From an uncultured Collinsella sp. (lineage in GTDB: Bacteria; Actinomycetota; Coriobacteriia; Coriobacteriales; Coriobacteriaceae): 6,028 nucleotides of DNA. The notes below the pieces were generated by a model that did no database searches, was not told where the DNA came from, and saw only the letters and a program-made list of their open reading frames with translations. The stretch covers positions 1 through 6,028 of the forward strand of contig URVF01000098.1 in assembly GCA_900551185.1 (NCBI GenBank). The letters are read 5' to 3'. Below are positions 1 to 4,307 of this stretch, one piece after another. Positions within the stretch are counted from its first letter, which is position 1, and each line of letters begins with the position of its first letter. The position numbers and the translations under genes were made by a program.

Positions 1-35
1 AGTCTCGTGGGCTCGGAGATGTGTATAAGAGACAG
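1..35 (+). other. Nextera Read 2 (P7-side) transposon adapter, artefact
   Basis: This is not genomic DNA. Bases 2-35 match the Nextera Read 2 transposase adapter, and bases 17-35 are the 19-bp Tn5 mosaic end AGATGTGTATAAGAGACAG. Base 1 is probably the last base of an i7 index. Translated on the plus strand it gives the familiar artefact peptide GSEMCIRDR, which appears at the start of a spurious 183-codon ORF beginning at 7. Genuine insert begins at 36. Confidence 0.98.
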
Positions 36-183
36 GGTCGTGGGCCATCGGGGTTTCGATGTTTCCCATGACGGAGAGCTCGCGACGGGCGAGCATCTCA
101 TCGTAAATGCTGGTGAGCGTGATACCTCGGGCGGATTCACGCATGGTGAGGGGGCTGATGATGGGGGAATGATTGGTGTCCAT
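36..183 (-). CDS. ClpP-like protease subunit, N-terminal fragment (cut by adapter)
   Basis: Only the first 49 codons are present, starting at ATG 183-181 and running left into the adapter at 35. A good Shine-Dalgarno AAAGGAG (195-189) lies 5 nt before the start. Residues 18-49 (ARG, five residues, IYDEML, RREL, MGNIE, MA) line up without gaps with the N-terminal region of ClpP as I recall it (ARG, five residues, IYSRLL, ER, G, MA). ClpP is the cytoplasmic serine peptidase that forms a double-heptamer chamber and degrades proteins fed by Clp ATPases. The catalytic Ser, His and Asp lie beyond the cut, so activity cannot be judged. The N-terminal extension before ARG is about 17 residues, which could be a propeptide. 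It is the second gene of a minus-strand pair, 66 nt after the unknown gene at 250-1140 with no terminator seen between them. ClpP is the best match; another ClpP/crotonase-fold peptidase is possible. Confidence 0.68.
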
Positions 184-249
184 GAGGACTCCTTTCTGTT
201 GGTTGTGTTGTGGAGGAATAGGATTGTTGCCCGCGGAGGGGCTGGCGGG

Positions 250-1140
250 CTACAGGGTTCGTCCGAGCCTGAGATCGAGCTCGGTTGTGGGGCAGGCTGC
301 CTGTTCGTGCGGCTCGCAAGCGCCAAGGGCTCCAAAGCGATGGAGCGTTGCGACGGGCGTGGTGTAGGCGAGCCGCAGCTGATGCTCGATAGGGGCACAT
401 CCGTCATTTTTGTAATGAGCCGCGTAGTACTGCGCGATGCTGGCGTTCATCTCGCTGCCATTGCGATGGCGCTCAAACTGGCGTCTGCAGGTCTCGATGA
501 TCTTTGCTACCGACTTGGGTGCCGTCGCGGGAACAAGGGCGAGATAGCCCTCAAATAGTTCGTTGATGCTCAGGAGGCACAGCAGGTCGATCAGCGTCCT
601 TATGGCTGCTCCCTCGGCGGAAAAGTGCGCGGTCATGCGGTTATATCGGTTGCGGTCGACGATGGCCGCATGGGGTCTTGGAGTTTTCTGCCCCGTGGTC
701 CCGGGCTTTTGCCGCGCCTGTGTATTGAGCTCGACGTTGCAGCGCTTGAAGCCGTCCAACGGAAGGAACAGTGCGGTGCGCAGGGTGTTCCGCTTGCTTT
801 CGAGTTCATGACGCTCGTCGGGTTCCCATTCGAGCTTGAGTTTCGTGTCGAGCGCCGTAAGCATATGGGCTAGGCAGCCTACGGTAAGAACGTACGAATC
901 TTTATCGCGTTTTGGGGCATAGGGGTCTGTCAGCTTGCGAATGTCGGGGTCGCCCATGATCTTTGTGCAGCGCTTCAGCAGTTGAGGGTGGTCGGCCAAG
1001 ATCGTCGCGAGCGGTAGCGACGCGTAGTTCTTGATGGTCGCGGCGGCAAAGGCGGCGTCATATTCGTTTGCATATGCTCGCTCAATGCGGGCATCCAGAA
1101 TGCTTTTCTTATCGCCGTCTTCAGCGTGGCGGTTTGTCAT
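250..1140 (-). CDS. Hypothetical protein, 296 aa, upstream of the clpP-like gene
   Basis: I do not recognise this protein. The start chosen is ATG at 1140-1138 (MTNRHAEDGDKK), because GGAG at 1149-1146 sits 5 nt upstream. The frame stays open to an ATG at 1296, but that start has no ribosome binding site and its extra 52 codons are low-complexity and rich in His and Gln. The product looks soluble and mostly helical: charged N-terminus, no signal peptide, and no clear membrane segment apart from a short hydrophobic stretch (IRTLIDLLCLLSINELFEGYLALVP) in the middle. About eight cysteines are scattered without a metal-site pattern. The C-terminal tail carries C-E-P-H-E-Q-A-A-C. Its orientation and 66-nt gap to the ClpP-like gene suggest cotranscription, so a role linked to proteolysis (substrate, adaptor or regulator) is possible but is pure inference. 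The coding call rests on length, start site and the absence of a better frame. Confidence 0.75.
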   Translation of the reverse strand: MTNRHAEDGDKKSILDARIERAYANEYDAAFAAATIKNYASLPLATILADHPQLLKRCTKIMGDPDIRKLTDPYAPKRDKDSYVLTVGCLAHMLTALDTKLKLEWEPDERHELESKRNTLRTALFLPLDGFKRCNVELNTQARQKPGTTGQKTPRPHAAIVDRNRYNRMTAHFSAEGAAIRTLIDLLCLLSINELFEGYLALVPATAPKSVAKIIETCRRQFERHRNGSEMNASIAQYYAAHYKNDGCAPIEHQLRLAYTTPVATLHRFGALGACEPHEQAACPTTELDLRLGRTL

Positions 1141-1156
1141 AGCTTCTCCAATCGGT

Positions 1157-1221
1157 TGATGTTCGTGCTGTTTGTTGATGTGTTGGTTGTCATGAGTGAT
1201 GTGCTTGCCGTGGGTGATGTG
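1157..1221 (-). repeat. Four degenerate TGATGT repeats, 18-21 bp apart
   Basis: TGATGT begins at 1157, 1176, 1197 and 1215 on the plus strand, so CACATCA-like units recur every 18-21 bp on the minus strand, just upstream of the start of the unknown gene. The best pair is GTGATGTGCT at 1196-1205 and 1214-1223. If translated in the frame of the gene they give H-I-T-H-like repeats, but the chosen start lies after them, so they are probably untranslated leader or regulator-binding DNA. Confidence 0.5.
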
Positions 1222-1344
1222 CTGACGTTGGGGTGCTATGCGGTTTTCAATGAGCCCGTGAGGCAGTTGCTGCAGGGGCGGGATGGAACGGCCCATGCAA
1301 GGCGGAAGGCATCGTGCTCAAAATCGAGACAGCAATGCCCTGGG

Positions 1345-1360
1345 TGCCTCACATGTGGCA
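1345..1360. repeat. Imperfect dyad around CACATGTG
   Basis: The sequence TGCCTCACATGTGGCA has an 8-bp palindromic core and TGCC/GGCA outer arms offset by one base. It lies in the divergent intergenic region and could be a regulator site. It could also be chance, as nothing else supports it. Confidence 0.25.
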
Positions 1361-1460
1361 GTTACCTCATTAAGTTGTCATTGCGTTTGGGGTTGTACTT
1401 TGCCGATCTTCCTTCTCTTACACGCTAAAACTCAAACTTCATATGCTCGATCTACTTAAA

Positions 1461-1479
1461 ACCGCAACGGCGGTCTTTT
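1461..1479 (+). terminator. Small terminator-like hairpin
   Basis: The stem ACCGC (1461-1465) pairs with GCGGT (1470-1474) across an AACG loop and is followed by CTTTT. An A-run before the stem makes it roughly symmetric, so it could act on either strand. The stem is only 5 bp and no gene clearly ends here. It may be a weak terminator that shields the two divergent units from each other, or a chance structure. Confidence 0.35.
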
Positions 1480-1617
1480 ATCAACTTATATGTCGGAACG
1501 CGTCTTTGCAAGTACTTTTTTGCCTTTGTTTCAAATGGGGTGGTTTTGCAACCGTCATACGCGCGCTGTGCGAACGTGCCCCGGCTCGGATAAGATAGTG
1601 CGCGATAAAAACGATGC

Positions 1618-1624
1618 AAGGAGG
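1618..1624 (+). promoter_or_regulatory. Ribosome binding site of the Cof-type HAD gene
   Basis: AAGGAGG lies 5 nt before ATG 1630. It is a near-perfect Shine-Dalgarno match, fixes this start and suggests strong translation. Confidence 0.9.
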
Positions 1625-1629
1625 CACAT

Positions 1630-2472
1630 ATGGCAATCAAAGCCATCGCGATGGATATTGACGGTACGCTTACCAACGATCAGAAGGTGATTAGCCCGCG
1701 TACGCGCGAGAAGCTGCTCGTGGCGCAGGAGTCGGGCATTAAGCTCATCTTGGCTTCGGGTCGTCCCGCATGGGGGCTGCACGCCTTGGCGCAGGAGCTC
1801 GACCTTCAAAACCATGACGGTCTGCTAGTCGCTTTCAATGGCGCACATGTGGTCGACGCTCAGACCGACGAAGTGCTGTTCGATCAGGCTATGCCTGCCG
1901 ACGAGCTGCACCGTCTGATTGATCATCTGCAAAACTATGATGTGATTCCCATGATCTCGCTCGGTCGCGACTTGCATGTCGAGGACTCGTATCACTGCAT
2001 GATTACGCTGCCGGATGGCTCGCAGAAAAACATCGTCAAATACGAGCGCGATGCCTGCGACCTTAAGATCCGCGAGGTCGAGAGCTTGCATGAGGTCGTG
2101 GACACTTATCCCGTAGACAAGCTGCTGACGGCAGGCGACCCGGCATACCTGCAGGCGCATTACGAGGAGATGTATGCGCCCTTTAAGCAGACGCTTTCGG
2201 GCATGTTTACGGCTGACTGGTACTTTGAGTACACGGCGCCCGGTATCGACAAGGCCCGTGCGCTTGAGGGTGCCCTGCCCAAGCTCGGCATCGATGCCAG
2301 CGAGGTCGTATCGTTTGGCGACGGCCAGAACGACAAGTCCATGATTGAGTGGGCGGGTACCGGTGTTGCCATGGGTAACGCCGTCGACGAGGTCAAGGCT
2401 GTGGCCCAGATGGTGACCGCCAATAACAACGAAGACGGTATTGCGGTGGCGCTGGATAAGCTGCTGGGTTAG
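1630..2472 (+). CDS. Cof-type HAD-IIB phosphatase
   Basis: This 280-residue cytoplasmic protein has all four HAD motifs. Motif I is D9-I-D11-G-T with the nucleophile D9 and general acid/base D11. Motif II is S43 in LILASGRP. Motif III is K208 in GIDKARAL. Motif IV is the Mg2+-binding G230-D-G-Q-N-D235. The region between motifs II and III, about 160 residues, is the C2-type cap that defines subfamily IIB (Cof/YbiV/YidA). Family members dephosphorylate small metabolites such as sugar phosphates, flavin precursors or pyridoxal phosphate with broad specificity, so the substrate cannot be named. Length is typical (about 270 residues). The start is supported by AAGGAGG 5 nt upstream. A strong terminator follows the stop by 22 nt, and another HAD phosphatase of a different subfamily lies immediately downstream. 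Confidence 0.95.
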   Translation: MAIKAIAMDIDGTLTNDQKVISPRTREKLLVAQESGIKLILASGRPAWGLHALAQELDLQNHDGLLVAFNGAHVVDAQTDEVLFDQAMPADELHRLIDHLQNYDVIPMISLGRDLHVEDSYHCMITLPDGSQKNIVKYERDACDLKIREVESLHEVVDTYPVDKLLTAGDPAYLQAHYEEMYAPFKQTLSGMFTADWYFEYTAPGIDKARALEGALPKLGIDASEVVSFGDGQNDKSMIEWAGTGVAMGNAVDEVKAVAQMVTANNNEDGIAVALDKLLG

Positions 2473-2494
2473 AATCGCCGATAATGCATGGTTC

Positions 2495-2520
2495 GGGCGC
2501 CTGCTTACAGGCGCCCTTTT
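2495..2520 (+). terminator. Rho-independent terminator between the two HAD genes
   Basis: A perfect 9-bp stem, GGGCGCCTG (2495-2503) with CAGGCGCCC (2508-2516), is closed by a CTTA tetraloop and followed by TTTT. It lies 22 nt after the stop of the first HAD gene. It ends 3 nt before the ribosome binding site of the next gene, so the second gene depends on read-through or on a promoter inside the upstream coding region. Confidence 0.88.
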
Positions 2521-2523
2521 GTT

Positions 2524-2530
2524 AGGGAGG
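2524..2530 (+). promoter_or_regulatory. Ribosome binding site that selects the GTG start at 2536
   Basis: AGGGAGG lies 5 nt before GTG 2536. The in-frame ATG at 2488 precedes the terminator hairpin, has no such site, and would add 16 residues encoded by the hairpin, so GTG 2536 is preferred. Confidence 0.85.
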
Positions 2531-2535
2531 GTGCC

Positions 2536-3195
2536 GTGTCCGCATTTCCGTTCGACGCCGTTATCTTTGACATGGACGGCGTGATTGTCGATACCGAGTA
2601 TTACTACCTGGGCGAGACTGCCGCGTTTGCCAAGGAACTTGGGCTTAATCTGACTCAAGAGGAGTTGAATGGGCAGGTCGGTACCTCGCATCAGTTCTTC
2701 CTGCATATGCTGGTCGATTGGTTTGAGCGCGCCGGTAAGGGGCATTTTACTGGTGAGGAAGCGTTGGCCCGTTGGGACGAATGGGCGCATAAGCGTCCGC
2801 GCGACTATCAGGCTTTGATTAACCCAGGCGCCGTGGATACGATTCGAGAGCTGCCGCGCCGTGGCGTTCGCGTGGCGCTTGCCAGCTCGTCTCCCATGGT
2901 TAGCATCAATGAAGTGCTCAATGCGTGCGGGCTGTCGGATGCCTTTGAGTATGTGGTGAGCGGCGAGCAGTTTAAGGAGAGCAAGCCCGAGCCCGACATC
3001 TACCTGCATGCGCTGGACCTGCTGGGGCTGCCTGCGAATCGCTGCTGCTGCGTTGAGGATTCGGTGCCTGGCATCACCGCTGGCAAGCGAGCCGGTCTGG
3101 CAGTCATTGCCAAGCGCGAGGAACGCTTTGGCTTTAGCCAGGATGCCGCGGACAAGATTATCGACCAGCTGCCGGAGCTGCTCACGCTTTCTTAG
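2536..3195 (+). CDS. HAD-IA phosphatase / beta-phosphoglucomutase-like protein
   Basis: With the GTG start at 2536 the protein has 219 residues, typical of subfamily IA variant 3 enzymes. Motif I is F11-D12-M-D14-G-V-I-V-D-T-E, motif II is S117 or S118 in ALASSSP, motif III is K150 in ESKPEPD, and motif IV is E174-D175-S in VEDSVPG. The small alpha-helical C1 cap lies between motifs I and II, roughly residues 20-90. Family members include beta-phosphoglucomutase, phosphoglycolate phosphatase and sugar-phosphate phosphatases. The SVPG motif and the SKP-Lys resemble PGM-like and sugar-phosphatase members, but no maltose- or trehalose-phosphorylase gene is nearby to support a mutase role. Three consecutive cysteines (170-172) come directly before motif IV, which is unusual. 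It is separated from the preceding HAD gene by a terminator. Confidence 0.93.
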   Translation: MSAFPFDAVIFDMDGVIVDTEYYYLGETAAFAKELGLNLTQEELNGQVGTSHQFFLHMLVDWFERAGKGHFTGEEALARWDEWAHKRPRDYQALINPGAVDTIRELPRRGVRVALASSSPMVSINEVLNACGLSDAFEYVVSGEQFKESKPEPDIYLHALDLLGLPANRCCCVEDSVPGITAGKRAGLAVIAKREERFGFSQDAADKIIDQLPELLTLS

Positions 3196-3246
3196 GAGTG
3201 CGGTAGTTGCGCGTTTTTCGGGTCTGATGAGTAAATAGCCAACATT

Positions 3247-3275
3247 TTGGTGCGGCAGCAAGCATACTTTATGCT
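3247..3275 (+). promoter_or_regulatory. Possible gntR promoter with overlapping inverted repeat
   Basis: TTGGTG (3247-3252) and TATGCT (3270-3275) are spaced by 17 bp, a weak match to a housekeeping promoter. The -10 box forms the right arm of an inverted repeat, AGCATA (3261-3266), CTT, TATGCT (3270-3275). Such an overlap would suit autorepression by the GntR regulator encoded next. A start near 3282 would fall inside the hairpin at 3279-3315, which argues against it. Confidence 0.3.
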
Positions 3276-3278
3276 AAT

Positions 3279-3318
3279 GCGGGCTCAAGGGCTTGTTGAA
3301 TGCCCCTGAGCCCGCTTT
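3279..3318 (+). terminator. Terminator-like hairpin after the second HAD gene
   Basis: The outer stem GCGGGCTCA (3279-3287) pairs with TGAGCCCGC (3307-3315). After one A/C mismatch it continues with GGGC (3289-3292) and GCCC (3302-3305), leaving a 9-nt loop. Only three T follow, so termination may be partial. It lies 83 nt after the stop of the HAD gene and 27 nt before gntR, so it separates the two units. Confidence 0.7.
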
Positions 3319-3345
3319 AGACTTAATTGTGCTTGGAGAGGGTAA

Positions 3346-4089
3346 ATGCCACCGACTAAAGGGCTAACTGACGGTAAAGCAGCGATACCGCTGTACCAAC
3401 AGGTTATCGATATCATTAAAAACGAAATCAATTCCGGTGCCTACAAGGCGGGCGCGCGGATACCCAACGAATTCGAATTGGCTGAGAGCTATAAAGTTGG
3501 CCGCGTTACCGTGCGACGCGCTATTGAGGAGCTCGTCCAGCAGGGCTATCTAACGAAGCGGCAGGGGAAAGGCACGTTTGTCAATGCCCCCAAGCTTAAG
3601 CGCAAGATTCGCCAGAAGGATGACGTCCAGAGTTTTTCGGACGCATGTCGCGTTAACGGAATGGAGCCGGGGGCGTGCGTCATTTCGAGAAAGATACTGC
3701 CGGCAGATTCCACCGAAGCGCAGTTCTTTGGTGTTCCCGTTGGAACTGATTTGATTTGCGTTGAGCGTGTACGTACTGCCGATGGAGTCCCCGTCATGCT
3801 CGAGAACAACATATACGTTTACGAGGACAACGCCTATCTATCAACGGCACCTCTATCTAACCAATCCATTTTTGAGTTCGTGCGCAACCGAACGGGCCGC
3901 ACGCCCGCGTTTACCGACCCGTGCACGCTCGAGATCGCGTGCGCGTCGCCCGAGGTCGCTCGGCTGTTGGCAGTTCCCGTTGGCGAACCCTTGTTTTATA
4001 TGGAAGCCTTCTTTTTCGATGAGCAGCGGCGGCCGTTTATCATCGGTCGTCAGCGGATCGTTGGGTCTCGCTACGTTTTTGACATCTAG
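3346..4089 (+). CDS. GntR-family (HutC subfamily, UTRA domain) transcriptional regulator
   Basis: This 247-residue protein starts at ATG 3346, preceded by a GGAGAGGG-type ribosome binding site (3335-3342). Residues 14-79 form the GntR winged helix-turn-helix: IPLYQQV opening, a PNEFELAESYKVGRVTVRRAIEELVQQG recognition region, and the GKGTFV wing. The rest (about 95-245) fits the UTRA effector-binding domain of the HutC subfamily, including the RVRTADGVPV strand. Such proteins bind small dyads as dimers and usually repress a neighbouring catabolic operon until its substrate or a product binds. The genes downstream, a YfcC-type transporter and an amidohydrolase, are the likely targets. Candidate operators are the inverted repeats at 3261-3275 and 4243-4265. 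The ligand cannot be deduced. Confidence 0.94.
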   Translation: MPPTKGLTDGKAAIPLYQQVIDIIKNEINSGAYKAGARIPNEFELAESYKVGRVTVRRAIEELVQQGYLTKRQGKGTFVNAPKLKRKIRQKDDVQSFSDACRVNGMEPGACVISRKILPADSTEAQFFGVPVGTDLICVERVRTADGVPVMLENNIYVYEDNAYLSTAPLSNQSIFEFVRNRTGRTPAFTDPCTLEIACASPEVARLLAVPVGEPLFYMEAFFFDEQRRPFIIGRQRIVGSRYVFDI

Positions 4090-4099
4090 GACATTGCGA

Positions 4100-4139
4100 A
4101 TGGAAACGCCCGGTGGATCATCTCACCGGGCGTTTCCAT
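4100..4139 (+). terminator. Long perfect hairpin after gntR
   Basis: A 16-bp perfect stem, 4100-4115 with 4124-4139, has an 8-nt loop and starts 10 nt after the gntR stop. Its GC core (CGCCCGGTG and CACCGGGCG) is flanked by AAA and TTT inside the stem, as in many bidirectional terminators, but no longer T-run follows. It most likely ends the gntR transcript, so the transporter would need its own promoter. Confidence 0.75.
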
Positions 4140-4199
4140 ACCGTTCACGGCGCGAACACAACCGTTCAACCGCGTTGCGGCAACCAGTTTGAAATTATC

Positions 4200-4228
4200 T
4201 TGATGAAGGAAAAAGCTGCTGGTAATCT
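4200..4228 (+). promoter_or_regulatory. Possible promoter of the transporter operon
   Basis: TTGATG (4200-4205) and TAATCT (4223-4228) are separated by 17 bp, downstream of the gntR terminator and about 80 nt before the transporter start. The -35 is moderate and the -10 poor. Transcription would begin near 4235, just before the inverted repeat at 4243-4265. Confidence 0.35.
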
Positions 4229-4242
4229 ATGGGACGTCATAG

Positions 4243-4265
4243 AACGTTTGCCTTATGCAAACGTT
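4243..4265. promoter_or_regulatory. Perfect 9-bp inverted repeat, candidate operator
   Basis: AACGTTTGC (4243-4251) is followed by the spacer CTTAT and its exact complement GCAAACGTT (4257-4265). Its position in the leader, 42 nt before the transporter start and just after the candidate promoter, suits a repressor-binding site. The adjacent GntR regulator is the obvious candidate. It could also form an RNA hairpin, but no T-run follows, so it is not a terminator. Confidence 0.55.
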
Positions 4266-4297
4266 GAAGCGAGATGCGATGCAGTCTCGAGTTCTTT

Positions 4298-4302
4298 GGA
4301 GG
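4298..4302 (+). promoter_or_regulatory. Ribosome binding site that selects the transporter start
   Basis: GGAGG lies 5 nt before ATG 4308. The frame is open upstream to an ATG at 4113, but that lies inside the terminator stem, and the in-frame ATG at 4203 has no ribosome binding site. Confidence 0.88.
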
Positions 4303-4307
4303 TATCT

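Larger units (their letters stand above)
1141..1629. other. Divergent intergenic region with leader repeats and hairpins
   Basis: This stretch separates the minus-strand pair from the plus-strand HAD gene and must hold promoters in both directions. I see degenerate TGATGT repeats (1157-1221), an imperfect dyad centred on CACATGTG (1345-1360) and a small GC hairpin followed by CTTTT (1461-1479). No promoter is convincing. Weak candidates are TAAGAT at 1591-1596 on the plus strand, with no good -35, and TTGATA followed 17-18 nt later by TTTTAAG on the minus strand around 1455-1490. An open frame at 1126-1428 plus has no ribosome binding site and no recognisable protein, so I do not call it. Confidence 0.6.

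Noticed and set aside
17..35. Tn5 mosaic end as evidence of a natural transposon
   Set aside because: The flanking bases are the commercial Read 2 adapter, and the opposite end carries Read 1, index and P5 sequence, so it is library-derived.
7..558. Open plus-strand frame of 183 codons at the left end
   Set aside because: Its start and first residues are adapter sequence, and the rest is antisense to the better-supported minus-strand genes.
1141..1296. Longer N-terminus of the unknown minus-strand protein from ATG 1296
   Set aside because: The upstream start has no Shine-Dalgarno and the extra residues come from a low-complexity repeat leader, while GGAG stands 5 nt before ATG 1140.
1126..1428. 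Open plus-strand frame of 100 codons in the intergenic region
   Set aside because: It has no ribosome binding site, overlaps the start of the minus-strand gene, and its protein resembles nothing recognisable.
1425..1580. Heat-shock regulator sites (HspR, CtsR or ClgR type) near the clpP-like operon
   Set aside because: Only one ACTCAA-like half-site and a loose CGC-N5-GCG dyad (about 1562-1572) were seen, and neither matches a full consensus.
1825..3261. Minus-strand open frame of 478 codons antisense to both HAD genes
   Set aside because: Long antisense frames are common opposite high-GC genes. It crosses two genes with complete HAD motifs and a terminator, and has no domain or start signal.
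4113..4307. Upstream extension of the transporter or a short leader peptide from ATG 4113 or 4203
   Set aside because: ATG 4113 is inside the terminator stem and neither start has a ribosome binding site. The palindrome and the GGAGG site fit an untranslated leader.
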